Assembly (NCBI RefSeq): GCF_000972845.2
Contig: NC_040016.1
Coordinates: 5,290,701 to 5,354,700, forward strand
Length of the DNA stretch: 64,000 nucleotides
Origin: Larimichthys crocea
Lineage: Eukaryota; Chordata; Actinopteri; Sciaenidae
Reading direction: 5' to 3'
Shown here: one piece after another, positions 1-13,700 of the stretch
Numbering within the stretch: the first letter of the stretch is position 1
Layout of the letters: the number at the start of each line of letters is the position of its first letter
The notes under the pieces: model-generated
What the model saw: only the letters and a program-made list of their open reading frames with translations
Database searches by the model: none
Told to the model about the DNA's origin: nothing
Program-made: the position numbers and the translations under genes

Positions 1-64
1 ACCCTTTTTGCCAAATATTTCTGAGTTTGATAACCTTTCATTATGATTTGTTGATCACTCTCAG

Positions 65-1852
65 GTCAGAGGCAGAGCCTGCGCTACTGGTATGATCGTG
101 AGTGGTTGAGCAATGGTCACATGTACGGCCTCTCGTTCCTGGATGAGAACTACTCTCACCAAAATGCCAAGAAGATCACCACCACCCACCAGCTGCTGGG
201 AGATGTGCACCACGTGGTAGAGATCCTCAACGGACTGCAGCTCAAGATGAGCGTCCTACAGTGAGTGCAAAGGAATTATATAAAGAGGGTGTTTTCCTCT
301 TAGCTACTGAAGCCAGATTAAAAGTAATGATCGTCGTCCAGGTCAATTTTCAATTAGCAGCTGTGTCTTTAACGTTGTTTTCTCTCTTCCTCTTGAGGAG
401 CAATACTCACCCCGACTTGCAGCTGTGGCGGCAGCCCTGGAAGCATTTGGAGCGGTCACGGACCAGCTCCGACTCATACCGTGGCAGTGATGCTGTCCCA
501 TCTCCTGTGACTCCCGATGAGGACATGAGCCGCGGAGAGATTTTAATGTCCAACGCCCTGGAGAAGCTGAGCCGGGCTGCCACAGCTGCCACCTCCTCTT
601 CGTCCTGCTCTTCCTCCCCCTTCCCATCCTTCCAGGACTCATACATTACCAGTGAACATTGCTACCAGAAACCACGGGCATATTACCCAGCAGTGGAGCA
701 GAGGCTGGTGGTGGAGACCCGACAGGGCTCAGAGCTGGAGGACAGCATGAGAAGCACAGAGGAACTGTTGGAGCGAGAGCAGCGCTACGGAAGCCTGCTG
801 GAGACAGACAAGCCCAAATCAACAGTCAGCAGTAATAAGGTTAGACTTGATTCCACAGGAGACGAGGATGTTTGAAATGCAGGCTGATCTTTGAATTCAT
901 CAAGATTCTGGAAGTGACGTAATTAAAGCACAAGGCTCAATATTCCTCCAATCTTCCTCCCAGTTGGTGTCACATTTTTAGGCTGTTCTTTCCTCACTGT
1001 GCCTTCAGACTCATCAGTAACTTCCTCTCAACGTTTAGACACAGTATTGATTGTCGAGTGGATAACCGAACATTTTAAACTAGAAGTAGTTCCGTTGTCA
1101 AGGTAACATTACTTCTGAACTCCTCGAGTGACTTCAAGTATTTAGCTCAGCTTTTGTTTGATCACCAGTCACGATGCAACAATCTCGTGCGCATGAATAA
1201 TGCGCATTGATTTGGCAGAAACCTTTTGTGAATGAGGTCTAAACCTGGTTGTGTCTGATTTCATCCTGACGTCTTCAGACTTCGATGGTTGGCTCTTGGT
1301 CCCAGGCTGAGATGAGGCAAGAGGAGGGAAGAGATCCAGGAGAGGCTGCAGACAACAGCAGGCAGCATCAACAGAGGCAGATCAACCTGCTGGATCACAT
1401 AGATGCAGTCCAGGACGAGGTCTCGCACAGGATGGACTTCATTGAGAGGGAGCTGGACGGTAAGACCTGTGGTGGTCTCGAACCTAGTTACTAACTTAGT
1501 CGTTTGGACAGGGTTGGGGGAAAAAAATGAAGATGAGACCATGGCTAATAATTTGACTGTGAAGACGTGTCATTTAAGATATAAACAATGTTACCAATAA
1601 AAACGGGGTCTGTAGGATAGAACATGACAGTCTCTGTGTTGTAAAAGAAAGGCATCACCTGTTTATCCATGTATTCACCTCTGGCTCTTCTTCTGCTCGT
1701 CCTCCTTAGTGCTGGAGAGCTGGCTGGACTACACCGGGGAGCTGGAGCCACCTGAGCCCCTGGCCCGTCTGCCTCAGCTCAAACACCGCATGAAACGATT
1801 GCTCACACAGCTGGGCAAAGTGCAGCAGATCGCCCTGTACAGCTCCACATGA
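65..1852 (+). CDS. soga1: SOGA1/MTCL2-like coiled-coil protein, C-terminal part (gene enters from the left edge)
   Basis: Four exons join in frame: 65-260, 398-839, 1279-1459 and 1710-1852 (stop TGA 1850-1852). They encode about 319 residues. The segment opens with [18 protein letters not shown] and has a central Ser-rich, low-complexity stretch ([17 protein letters not shown]). A heptad-like part follows ([20 protein letters not shown]), and the protein ends [18 protein letters not shown]...[12 protein letters not shown] take this ending to be the conserved C-terminus of the SOGA/MTCL family, from memory. The family crosslinks microtubules at the Golgi, and SOGA1 is also linked to autophagy control. 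Synteny agrees: human SOGA1 lies near NDRG3 on 20q11, with DSN1 between them; DSN1 is absent here. The first exon could also start at 70, since two AGs are available. The exon end at 839 (AAG|gttaga) is the least certain junction. The N-terminal part is outside the window. A paralogue (mtcl1/soga3 type) cannot be excluded. Confidence 0.62.
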
Positions 1853-3490
1853 GGGCGCCAGAGAACAGCAGTGGCCTCAGCCCCCACACAGCATGCAGAA
1901 AAAGTGCAGCGGAGGAAGCTCACTGGTCTCTGGCTGCAAAGATAACGATATTAATGCAAGTGCAAGACTCGGATTGTTCAGCACGTTCTCTCTGACCTGA
2001 CATCTGCTGCTGTTTCTCCTTCTGAAAAGGTTCTGTGCGGTGGAATTCGATGCTACTGCCAGCCAGTGTCATATATGAATATTTATATGAACATTTATGG
2101 AAAGTCAGCATCTTAAATCAGGATTAAAAACACAAAGTAACCTCGTAAATGCAGGAGAAAATTCTTAGGACCAGATTACACTTCTGTGTTTCCCATGCAA
2201 CTCTAAACCTTATGAATGCCTTTTGTCTGAGCTACTGCTTAAAGAGTAAGTCTGGTGTTTTTAAACCTGGGCCTTATTTTTACATTTTGGGGTCTGAATG
2301 AAAGATGGTTACAAAAAGTTTTGGATTTGGTCCAGTAGATCTTAGTGGTTCTGAGCCAGCAGCCGGGAAACGAGCTGCAACGTAATCCTTGGGTGCAAAC
2401 AAAGTACGTCCACTAGCTGTGGCTTATATTGTTGTATTAAGTGTCTGAGAACATTATGGAAAAGGATCCGTACAGATAGAGCTTCTGTTAAAGAATAAGA
2501 TCCTTTATCCGTCAGAATTCATGATAAAAACAGGAATTTTACCTTAAAAGTGAAAGTCTGCCTATCTAAACTCATATGTAGAGTTAAACACCAAAGTCAG
2601 TCAATAATACATACTAACCAGTATAATTCCTGTGTTCTTCTGTGAGGTAAATCTACGGTCTCATTTCTGTACTTTGCAAAATATGTAAAAATAGGGCCCA
2701 GGTTTAAAAAATAATGGAAGTACCCTTTAAGATTGCCTGTTCCCTGTCTCTCTCAGTACACAGTGCTTTACATGCAGAAGCTTTATATTAGAAAAATTGC
2801 AGTCGAGTTCCTGAACCTACACGGCCTCTTTGCAATAGTTTTATGAACACGTTTTCAAATGCTCACTGTTATTTGCATTTTAGGTTCGGTTTTGGTTACG
2901 CGTCATGCCATACTGCATTAAAATTCGCTGTTCAAGCAGTCTTCAAATAATTTGTTCTGTTTGTTTTATACTACACTGTGAAGTTATTTTTGTCTGGAAT
3001 CAAAAACATCTTCTTTTTTTTTTCAGTTAGCCACGACAATAAGTGTGATTTCTGTTTCGTCCCAAACTGTAATGCTTCTTTCCTAACAGTTTTATCAGTT
3101 AACCTTTATGTGTTTGTCAGTTACCGTATACCTTACTTCAATTTACTCTTTGCATTGTTGTTGCTGTAGCACTTGACCTATGATTCACTGAGATCTGTAA
3201 TGTGGATTTGTCCTTTCTTAACCTTAGCAGCCTGTGCTTTGTCAGTGACAAATACTACTTAGAAGACCTGTACATTTCTTTATTTCTGTTCCTGTTTCAC
3301 CTGTTTATTTACAGTATTTTGGTTTGTAAATATGTTATTCAGAGAAATGTGCTTCTGTATTGAAAACATTCTCCACATTCAGATATTGTATGCTACTGTA
3401 CTGTAAGTGTCTGGCTTAGAAGCAGGGAAATGTCAAAAACAATGCAAACAGATTTGCTGGTACATAAATAAACTCATTGTTATTACTCCC
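1853..3490 (+). other. 3' UTR of the soga1-like gene with poly(A) signal
   Basis: AT-rich sequence without coding potential follows the TGA at 1850-1852. The best polyadenylation signal is AATAAA at 3467-3472, which would give a 3' UTR of about 1.6 kb. No other gene is visible before about 4.3 kb. Confidence 0.55.
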
Positions 3491-3847
3491 TATGGACACA
3501 TTCTGGACTGTTTTCTTACTGACATGCTGTGTATTTTAAGAGCAGTCTTATTTATCCAGCTGGTAATAACAGCACCAGTGAAGTCAACAGCTGCATTTAG
3601 AGTTCATGCACACAAAACATTCAGTCAGATGTAACATGTTACACAATCAGATTAAAATTGGGGAAGCAGTAGTGTGGAAACTGAAGGCGTAGGTTTGTAA
3701 TCGGAGTAAATCATGCTTCTTGTTTTCCCCACAGACACTGACCTCCAACTCTACAACAGAACTGCTCATGACCTGAAACAGCACCGGTCAGCCAAAGTTT
3801 GTAGAGCTGTATGAAGGAAGGACATGGACTTTTTTTAGGCAGGGGGA

Positions 3848-3855
3848 TATAAAAG
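3848..3855 (+). promoter_or_regulatory. TATA-box-like motif without an assigned gene
   Basis: TATAAAAG sits in a G-rich context about 0.5 kb upstream of the presumed ndrg3 promoter. A transcript starting about 25-30 bp downstream would have no obvious ORF. It could be an alternative ndrg3 start or chance. Between about 3500 and 4300 I see nothing else. Confidence 0.2.
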
Positions 3856-4317
3856 GAGACTGCGTGCCTGCTTTGATGTAATGTTTTTATTGCGTAGCTT
3901 ATTTGTGCGGTTACATAATCAGACTGAAAAAGGAAATTCGATAGGAGGTTTTATCGGTTAATCAAATTTCTATAGATGGATAGAGCAGGACAACTGATAT
4001 CATATATTACAAATGAACTTGTGCAGTGTTAAGCCAACATGTTGACTTTTTGATTTGTATAGACTATTATAAAAACAAAGAACATAAATGCATTATCTCA
4101 TCAGAAGTCATCATTATTATTATTTTAGCCATTTCATTTCACCCAAAGAGTGTAGCAACTCTCTCTAATAAAGTTAGAAATATGTTGATGATCGCAGTAG
4201 AATTACATGTGACTGAATCTTTCGGCCTTGGGAATCAGAGGCTGGTCTTCATGGTTTGTGATGGGAGTGAGGCCTCCTGTCTGCTCCTGCTGTCTGTGCT
4301 GTGTGCCGCCTCCTCTC

Positions 4318-4362
4318 ATTGGCTGCTCCGCGGTGTCTGCGACGCAGCGTGTAGTCCCGCCC
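4318..4362 (+). promoter_or_regulatory. ndrg3: ndrg3 core promoter elements (inverted CCAAT box and GC box)
   Basis: ATTGG at 4318-4322 is a reverse CCAAT box (NF-Y type). CCCGCCC at 4356-4362 is a GC/Sp1-type box. They lie in a locally CpG-rich patch immediately before the non-coding exon that ends at 4530, with no TATA box nearby, as is common for broadly expressed genes. The transcription start was not determined. Confidence 0.45.
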
Positions 4363-4374
4363 ACAGTCCACAGC

Positions 4375-4530
4375 GAAATACTAGTTGAGGCAGAGGAAGC
4401 GGCAGCGAGGAGCAGCGTGAACTGTATACTTGAACATACACATATTCCTCGTTAATATTCAACAGTATAACTGGAGAGGAATTTGACTGGAGCCCGGCGG
4501 ACACTTGTCTTTTTTGTTTTTACCGACGAG
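4375..4530 (+). other. ndrg3: ndrg3 non-coding exon 1 (5' UTR)
   Basis: GC-richer sequence downstream of the CCAAT/GC boxes ends in a strong donor, ACGAG|gtaagt, at 4530/4531. It contains no in-frame start joining the NDRG3 reading frame. The first coding exon at 17179 begins with its own 5' UTR and ATG. The left boundary is a guess. Confidence 0.5.
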
Positions 4531-6947
4531 GTAAGTCTGAACAGCCGCCTTTTCTCCCATTTACCATGTACAGATGTGCCCGATGCCACAGCAGATTATC
4601 TCCGCTCGCTGGATCTCCCAACCTGTTCACGTCGCTGTCCACACGTCGTTTGTCAGGGGAATGGTGGCGGCAGTCAGCACACACAGATAGGCATTGTTGT
4701 ACTACAATAAAACACCGGTTAAAACACCGGCTGAACCGACGCCAGGACTTCACTGAGCGGGAGCGACACGGCTGAACTGCGGCTCAATGAAATGAGTTCA
4801 TCGCTGCTCCTCATACAGTGATGCGACACAGCGGCTGCTCTCACGCCGCGTCTTCATTTTGCCAGCGCAGTACGTGTTGGTACTAGTTTGTTTCCTGTCA
4901 CACTGTATACACCCGATAATTAATAACTCGTGTTTGTAGATGTTTTTAAATACAATAAAGAGGCCCGGCACGAAGCGTTACATCGTGAAATACCGAGATA
5001 AAACAAGTAGTTAGCCCGATAGCTTGTAGCTTATTGAATTAAAAAACACATAAAAAACCCCTGTGGGAAGCTTTCACGTATTTTATGAACTCATTAAAAT
5101 ACAAGTTGTACTAATGTGTTTATCAGAGGAATATTAACACGCTGTTAGTTCAGTGGAGCGAGTCCCCAAACTGTGTGTTGGCTTTGTTGTGTTGACTATA
5201 GATAATACTCGTTAATATTCTGCACATCCACAAACACTGTCCCGGTGTACACTTGGCAGATCCATCCTAATCAATCACATCCCATCCAAAGTGACGGAGC
5301 TGCAGGTGGCATTCAGACACCACGTGACGGACGACAATGTCACCGATGGCCATGCGAAGGTCACACAGGTGAAAGGGAGTGGGCATCAGGTGTGTCCCCT
5401 TACTAAAAATAGCCATTGTCATCTTGGGATAGGACACTGTGTTGTCCTGCAGCTTCCCAGTAAAATATCACACACAACGTGATGTTAAATTGTACTTATA
5501 GGAGATTATAACCTTTGTTTTAAGTACAGTCTGTGCATTAAAGCCTTTACTCTGACATCCGGCAGTGTGGTGTCTTGTAGTTTAACGGTGGATGGGTTCA
5601 ATTCAAGTGTTTTTATCTCCCACAATGCCCTCAGCGGTGTCACATGGTCAGGCTGGAATGGAGCTTACACAACAAGCAACAGCCAGGCGTTTGTTGTCAC
5701 TCACAACACAGCGAGTAAAGACGGTTGTTAAAGACAATAGATGGCAAACTAATGACAGAAAGTTTCATTCAGTTAGCTGTTGTCAAAGCAGGACAAAGAT
5801 CAGATAGTGGCTAGTTTTGAGGTTTATTGCCGTATCGTTGGGATCAGTGCGCCCCTGGTTGATTATTACAGCGAAAAGCTACTGCCTAACTAACTGATGG
5901 GAGTGTCAGGAGTTGTTCATTAAGCCACACGTTGTACTCCAAATCTCTGGCAAATGTGTCCATCTGTTCCCTGCAGGCTCTTAATTATTAGCCACCACTG
6001 AAAAATCATTTTAAAATGGGCTCCTGCGCTTCATTACGACACTTTGTTTTAGAGCTGTCAGTTGGTTTCTTGTTCCTTTCCAACGCCGAGTGATTAAACG
6101 CTCCACGCGTGCTCAGAATGCGACAGCGCCGTACTTTACATCGCGTTAATACTGACTGATATCAAGTGATTTCAATATGTCAGCATCAAGAAGCGACAGC
6201 ATTAAGGAGCCTTTCTGCGTGGATTACAAGTCGTGCATAAATTCTTCCAGGGATTACAGAGTACAGAAAGAGTGCGAAGTGCTCTTGTGTTGAAGAGGAT
6301 TTCTTCCAGGGATAAATGCCAGGGAGTAACGCTCACTGGAGAGATGGAGACAGTAATTAAGCCACTGTGCTGACAGCCAGTCTGCCTTGTGTATCACCTC
6401 AGCATTACTGTGTCGATTGGTTTTTCCGGCGCTGTAGGGCAAAACAACCTGCGCCAGACGTGGACGTTTACCGTGACTTCCTCTCATAACTGGAATAATA
6501 AGCACGCCCATGTCATGTTTCTCTGTTGCCTTTTTAGTCATCTTGTACTGAAGCAGTGTTTTTGGATGATGTCCACAAAACACATTGCATGTCCGTCTCT
6601 CCGTCTGACCCTCCTGGAGCTCTGCTGCCGCTTTTCTGTAACTGAAGTGCATCTGTAATTTCAGCTGTACCAGGGTTAGAGTTCCAGTGCAAGCTCTGCG
6701 CAGCAGCTTCAAGCTTCTTTTTTTTTTTCTATCAAAAACCGCTGATGCATACACACCTCTGTTCCAGGGTAACTTCTTGAATTTCTCTCGACCCCGGCCG
6801 AACAAGCTTATTCAAACAGATATCCCATTTATCCCCGGCTCCAGCAGCTTTTCTGCAGGGATGGAACTGAAGATGAATGTGCTTACAGTAAACGAAACAA
6901 ATGACAAGAGTCCACACATTTTTCAGACGCTCTTATCTCCTGTATCA

Positions 6948-6962
6948 GGGAGGGAGGGAGGG
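6948..6962 (+). other. perfect G-quadruplex motif
   Basis: Four GGG runs are separated by single A loops (GGGAGGGAGGGAGGG). This meets the strict G4 definition and lies on the transcribed-sense strand of ndrg3 intron 1. Confidence 0.6.
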
Positions 6963-8663
6963 CTCTGTCCATCTCCATTTTATTTATCAGCATCAGCAAT
7001 GCAATCAGCAGGTGGTGACGAGGAAAGGCAGAGCACAGGTGGTAAGCTTGTTGATTCAAAGTGTTGGATAAAAGCCAAACTGGACTTCTGGATGCACCAG
7101 ACTGTCCTTCAGTGAGGATCATATGGTTTAATGAACCTACCTACCCTTATACACCTGCACAGTATATTTGCTGAACAAACTGCAGATCTCACCTCAGTTT
7201 ACTCTTCTGTTTTAGTGTCTCTGAGGTTTCCATTTGATTTCCTCTTCCTTATTCTTTTCAAGTCAGATATACTCTCCTCACTCTGAAAAATCCCATTGTG
7301 TTCATAAATATTTGTGTGTGATACAGAGGTGGGAAGCAATGAAAGAAGATGTTCCAGCTCTCCACTGAGACCTCGGCTTGTCTTTAGATATAAATAAACG
7401 GGCACACGCAGACCACATGCTAAGCTCTCGAACATGTAAGCATCCCACAGTTTTATTTACAGTGTCTCCTGACAGCACAAATCATTTCATACTCGGCTTG
7501 CTTTAACAGTCTAGGGAACACCTAGGGAAGTTAAATGCTTTAGTGATTGTTATTGTGAGAGCGAATGGCAGGTACTGAGCCCTGGTGGTTTGAAGATCCC
7601 CTCAGGCTGTGTTGCTGTTCGAAGCAGTTCAGTCCAAACACAGAAGAAAATTTCACATGGAGCGATTGGGACCCTGGTGAGTGTGTGTCGTGACTTGGAC
7701 ACATACGTGATGAAATGAAATCATTGTCTATGTTTTTTTTATGACTCATTTGACGCCTTGAGTTGAAAGTTTAAGAGTGGCTGCTTAGCGCCTGACAGTT
7801 GAATGGGAGCTGTACGCTGGCTGGTAAAGCATTCCACGTTGCGTCGGCCGTCGTGATGAGAAGAGAATGACTTTATGTAAATGATGGTGAAAAAGGTCAT
7901 TCGATTTCCATGGCGCCACCAGCTGAGCTGAGGATGGCACAGGGAGGAGGAGGGTGAGGAGGGGGGGCGTGGTTGCCAAGGACACCGCCGACCTCCACAT
8001 CGAGCATTCTCAGGGGAAGGCGCCAGAGGAGCCACCTCTGTGTTTCTGTGGGAGATTGAGTTGTCAGTAATCAGTCATTGTGACAGACTAGCTGACCACA
8101 TGGATACCTCTGTTACCGGAGGTCGTGTTCCTGTGAGGCAGCCGGCCTCTCAGCACTGATTCACACACAGAAACAGACTCCACGATTCACAGGCAGAGAT
8201 CTCTGGGCACGAGGCTTCTCATGTCTCTGTGCTGTGTTAATGTTTTATGGAGGCGGTTACTAATGTTTCCACCCGTCTTGCTGAACTGTGTGTGTGTGCG
8301 TGTGAAGTTCTGACTTAGGCTCAGGGACAAATTTCAGTCTAAAGACTTGTTAACTGGAGACCAAAGCTGATGTATGGTTTGGTGGTTAACATTAGGGCGA
8401 GGCAAATACTGGTTATGATTTTGTTTAGGGTGACTCTCCAGGAAATGAATGTAAGTCCAGATAATGTTGCCAAAAGTGACCTAAGTCAAAGTGTGAGTGT
8501 GAGTGTGTGAGGTACCGGCCAGGCTGTACAGATGGTCTCACTGCTGCCTCCACAGCTGCCCTTCGGCCAGGCTGACCGCGGTCTACAGGACCTGCTGAGC
8601 CTCCAGCAGGACTCTGCTGTTCTAGAAACTCTGCCTGCTCACACATACACCAGCTGGGCCCCA

Positions 8664-8665
<2 letters not shown>

Positions 8666-8725
<60 letters not shown>
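8666..8725 (+). repeat. (AC)30 microsatellite
   Basis: Uninterrupted AC dinucleotide tract of about 60 bp in ndrg3 intron 1. It creates artificial His/Thr and Cys/Val repeat ORFs on the two strands. Confidence 0.97.
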
Positions 8726-8727
<2 letters not shown>

Positions 8728-10665
8728 AGCATCCCTCTTGCACTTTGTCTTTCTCCGTGCTGTCTGCCCAAGTGAACATGGCAGAGGAAATCCCCACAGA
8801 CGGAGCGGCAGCTCTAGCCTAGTGTGGCAGAGTAGGGGCAGGCACTCTGTTAACAAAAGTGAGTGCAGGCCGACAAGTCTGGCCATTCACTCTTATTTAT
8901 AGCCAGATATCAGAAGGAGCTCAGCCAGGAGAGAGTCATTCAGACAGGCTCACGCCTCACTCTGACCTATCACAGCAGATTTATCATCACCCCCCTTTAG
9001 TAGTGATGATACCCCCCACCCTTTACTTAATGCTGTCCTTTGTGTGAGACATGTCCACACTGGTGTGTATTGATTTATTGGTGATGTGTGTCATGTAGCT
9101 ACCGTAATCTATATTTCCATTCTTATTAGTCTATTTATCATCGTTTGAACGCATCAGCTATGGCAGTGCCTTACAGGGTATTGTGTGGAGTCAAAGGAAA
9201 AATGAAAACCATTGTGTGCGTGTCTAGAGAGCTCAGAATGAATTTGTTGTATATTGCAATTGTTCACAGAAAACATTGATCCTATGGTGTCGTGTTGTAA
9301 GGCTGGATGACGTGACCAAGCGATAAAAAATTCTCATAATATCGGGTTTTGTGAATAATATTTAATCTCTCATGTCACCTCATTTACTTGATCTCTTCAT
9401 CCTGACTGATTACAGAGGAGCAGTCGGGGATCTGTTTGCCTTATTTGATCTCTGCTCAGGTTGAAGTTGGGTGGAGCGATGGGGGGGGATTACCTGAGCT
9501 CACCAGCGGCCATTTAGAAATGAAATAGTCAGAGGTGTTACCAATGATACTAATTAAGGCGCCGTTCCATTCAGGTCACACAGAGTCAGTTTGCTGCCGT
9601 GGTGCACGTTGGCCCAATGGAAAGCCTTCGCTGCGATAAACAGAGCCGTCATTAGTATCACGCCGTTGACCCCGACTATTTCCTGTCAAAATGGCCGCCG
9701 TGAAAAAGGTCTATTGTTATCTTACCCGAACAGGAGAATATTCTGTTCGTTTGGCCCTTTTGTCTAAAGCGACTCACAATGAAGCTTTAATCAACCTTCA
9801 TATAACAAGAAACGACAACAGAACCAACCAAGCCTTGTCCGTGAATGCCCACAATGTCCTCAGAGGAGGTCTTTATTAGATTATGTGGCATTCAGAGACT
9901 GTTTTCAGTTAAAAATCTAAGTAAATTTAGGGCATTAAAAATTCATTGTCATCACTACAAATATTAGTTTGTTGTCCAGCCTTAGTTTATACTAGTGAAT
10001 GGTGGGTTAGAGGGCAAGAGGACACAAGGCAAGGCACTGACACACAACACACTGATTCACGAGAATCACTTTAAAGCGATATGCAGCTGAGTGTGAGCAC
10101 TCCTGTACTATGTATTAAGACCAAAATAGATGCCTGGGTGACTCTGCAGCCATATAGTACAATGTACTGAGCAGGGAGGGACATGGCTGAGCTGACTCAC
10201 ATCGCAGCCTCCTTCACAAACGCACACAACGCTCTCCAGTTCTTACATATAACGCACATACAAAATTCATAACTGCTACTACGCCGCACACTTCCTCGTC
10301 TGTCACAGGCGTAATGGAGTTTCCAGTTTGCTGCTCTGAAATATGACTTCACCAGCGGAAAATACTGCTGTTGGTCTCTGGGTGTGTATGAGGGCAGTAA
10401 ATTTAGCGTACACCCTGGAAGTTATGACAGATATTTTTATGAGCCGTAGCACTGGTCAGTCTTTGGCTGTGTGCGTTTTTTCGGGTGGGAGATGAAGCAT
10501 CGTGGTCATGCCAATGGATGTGTGGTCATTAGTCAATACAGCGAGATGCTGCTCTTTAATCGCATAAGACCATTAGCAGATAAAGTGCCCCCTCAAGGAA
10601 TAATGTCATAATTCTTTAAAAGCCCTCAGAGAGTAATGAGGGGTCCGGCAGGATTAGAGATCTGT

Positions 10666-10671
<6 letters not shown>

Positions 10672-10722
<51 letters not shown>
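10672..10722 (+). repeat. (TG)25 microsatellite
   Basis: Uninterrupted TG dinucleotide tract of about 50 bp in ndrg3 intron 1. A shorter (AC)n lies at about 10938-10954. Confidence 0.97.
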
Positions 10723-10726
<4 letters not shown>

Positions 10727-13700
10727 GTGTTCTTAGCTATCTGAGGCTCTGGACGTGTGTGTGAGTGTGTCTGTTTACTCGGATGTTTGTGAGTGCAACA
10801 GAGGCTGTCCCCAATCCAGCGTGAGTATAGAGGTCAGGGTGTGGGTGGTGGGCCCCTGTTTGGCAGGCAGATCAGCGCAGTGACTGCTACGTGCCAATCC
10901 GTATATTTGCTGATGAACCAGGCTTTTCCTCGGAGTCACACACACACACACACACCACAGACACATACGCTGTAACACTATCAAAAGATGCAGATGCACG
11001 GTTCATGAGACACATGTTTTGAAGAGACAAAGACGAGCACGCTGTGAATGAAAATCATGATGCAGAAGGTTAGGTCAAGAGTCTCCTCCCACACAAAAAT
11101 CCTATTGGACATGAGCGTGTGTGTCTGTATACCTTTTTAGAGTAGCACTCCCAATATTGTCCCTGTGTGTGTCCATGTCTCGTCCAAGAACAACCTCTAC
11201 AACATTTTTATCACTTGCTTTTTGAGTTATGGCTGGCTTTAGGCTCAGGATATTAAACGTGGTAGTGACTGAGTGCATCTGCCTTCTCAGTCAATTATAG
11301 TAATGCTGTATTTAGCATTTATTAGACCTTTTTAATCCCGAAGGATCAAACAAGAAGATTTTGTTTCTCCTGTTTTAACTGTCTTTAAATAGCTTCTCTG
11401 ACAGATTGGGTTGCTTATGTCACATTTCCTTTTATCTTTGCAGCCAGTGAGACATTACTTTGCTCTGTCATCCACTCAGTCCATTATGTGAACTTAAACC
11501 TGAGCAGAGCATTGTCTCACAGCCACCTAATCCAGTGTTTTTAGTTTCAAAACCAGAGTTGGGGTGTTGGATAAGAATAGACCACTTTTGGTAGAATCAC
11601 AACAGAAAAAGACATCAGAGAGCTGTCTCGTTGCAGTTTTTGTTATATTGTCAAAAGACTGTCAGCTTGTATCAGGAGAATCGTATAGGCCTGTAAGGAG
11701 GATGATGGGGCCTCAGGAGAGCAAGCTGTCATTTAATTAAGGAGACGTGAAGCATGGGGAGCTCTGTGTGTGTGCACGCATGTGAGAGTGTGCCTCGCGC
11801 CGCGCTCGTTCATCTGTGTGTGTGTTTTGCTGACAGTATCAGCAGGGGATGTTTTATGCTATAGGTCAGCTTTTCCATGATAGAGAACAAAAGAGCAAAC
11901 TCCAGATCAGGTTTCCTCCCTCACCTCTTCAATAGAACACAATAAAATTTATCTCCCAGGCTGTTATTGACCTGACGAGTGGGGGTATGCTTGCGGGGGT
12001 GGGGGCTGAAACGCCAAACAAATGGATTTCCTTTTTCTAATTCTCTTACCAAACGGTCCGGTTTAGAGCAATAATCTGGAACGGAGCCTTATCACAGTCC
12101 ATTAGCTTTACTCCGGCGGGATTGCTACCTTCGCAGACTTCGAACTGTAAACACAGGATTGGCCTGGTTATGAAAAGTTGGAGAGAAATTTCTAGTAATG
12201 TTTCCCTGAGTGGAAAAGTCGCCCCATCCAAGACCAAGGCATCGGCACACTGGTGACTGTGCAGGGATGAGTTGTCGCCACTTGTTTGTAGACCTGACAA
12301 TGAGACACACAAAGACGGGCAGACATAGGAGCTGGGCTGTTGGCAGGAGGGCAGTATCTTTGGAATTTGTGCTGGCCTATTTTCTGCTGTGATGTGAAGC
12401 CCGGTGAAGTGCTGACTGCAGACCGAGGCTCCGGTTGAGGACAGACATGCTCGTGTTCCTTTTGTATTATTAGAATTATTCGATTCCTGGAGAAAACAGA
12501 CCAGCCGGTGACACTACTTCCTCTCGCTGGAAATTAGTTGCTAATTGTCAATAGATGGGAATCTGGATCTTTTTGATGGATGGCAGATGCACCTAAATGT
12601 GTCATCTGGAGAAGAAAAGAAGTTTAGAAACCAGTTTATAGTTAATGCAAACGGTGTAACAGCTAATAATCTATAAATATATGTTAAAAAAATCCTTTTA
12701 ATTTAAATTTGTATATAATTTTTTAGGTTGCTAAGTGGAACAGTAGAGTATATATATCCCTGTATTCTTGCAACAAAAGGCTTATTTGGGAAAGACCTTG
12801 TTTCCTGTTATGATATGTTGAGTCCACAGATGCAGACTCTGGAGGAGCCAGCCCAGTAATGCTCCGTCTGAACCACCACCGCCCTATGCAGAGGCAGTCA
12901 TACAGTCATAATGTGGTGTCTGTGATGACCACTGTTTTCTCTGTGTCATACTGTAGTCTTAGTCATTGTTCATGGTTAAATTTCCTTTCTGTCATTTCAC
13001 AGAAATTTACAAATATCAAATAAGCTGCTTTTTCAAAAGTGGAGGAAGCTGTTTGAACTACCAGACATCCGAAACATTCTTTTAAATCTATGCAATTTCT
13101 GGACTGCTTTCAACTCACGAACCCTTTTGTAATGCCGCCGAAAAACATGCATTAAGGTTTTGTCTAAGATTAAAGCATATATCATAAATAAAGCATCATG
13201 TTTTTGAGTTAAGCTGGTAATCTGGGCGATGGGATAAAACAGACAAAGAGAGTAAGGAGAGTGTAAGCCCTTTTTTGTCACACTGCATTTTTAAAAATAT
13301 TTTTTTATGTGGCAGATTGAGTTTAATTGCGGACACAGCCGTCTACCACAGGCTCACCAGGGTTCCTGTAAACCTTTCCCCACTACAGAGAGTGACAACG
13401 TGTGGACAGTTAAGGATTTCTGCTTTATATCACCATGGCAATGTCTCTGATGTCAGGATCTCCATAGAGAGCCCAGAGGTGGGTTAATATGAGGTCACCA
13501 AGCCGACATTCACTGTCATCAACGCGAAGCCGAAGAGGTCAGAGTCAAAGCACAGCCATGATGTGAATGATGATGACAAGAGGTAAATCTGAAGTCATGG
13601 TTGCCATGGCAATAAAGAGGAAAGAGGCCTAATTGAAGTAGATATGGGAGGGGTCAGCATCACAGCTGGGCTCTCAGTCGTCCATCATGCACCCTGCCTA

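Noticed and set aside
5565..5620. Possible tRNA because of a GGTTCAATTC (B-box-like) string
   Set aside because: No matching A-box spacing and no cloverleaf arms could be drawn around it.
6254..6805. 183-codon minus-strand ORF, the longest open frame outside the recognised genes
   Set aside because: No recognisable domain or family, no linked exons. Composition fits a chance ORF in a long intron.
8425..8886. 153-codon minus-strand ORF with Cys-Val repeats and the plus-strand His-Thr partner
   Set aside because: Generated by the (AC)30 microsatellite at 8666-8725.
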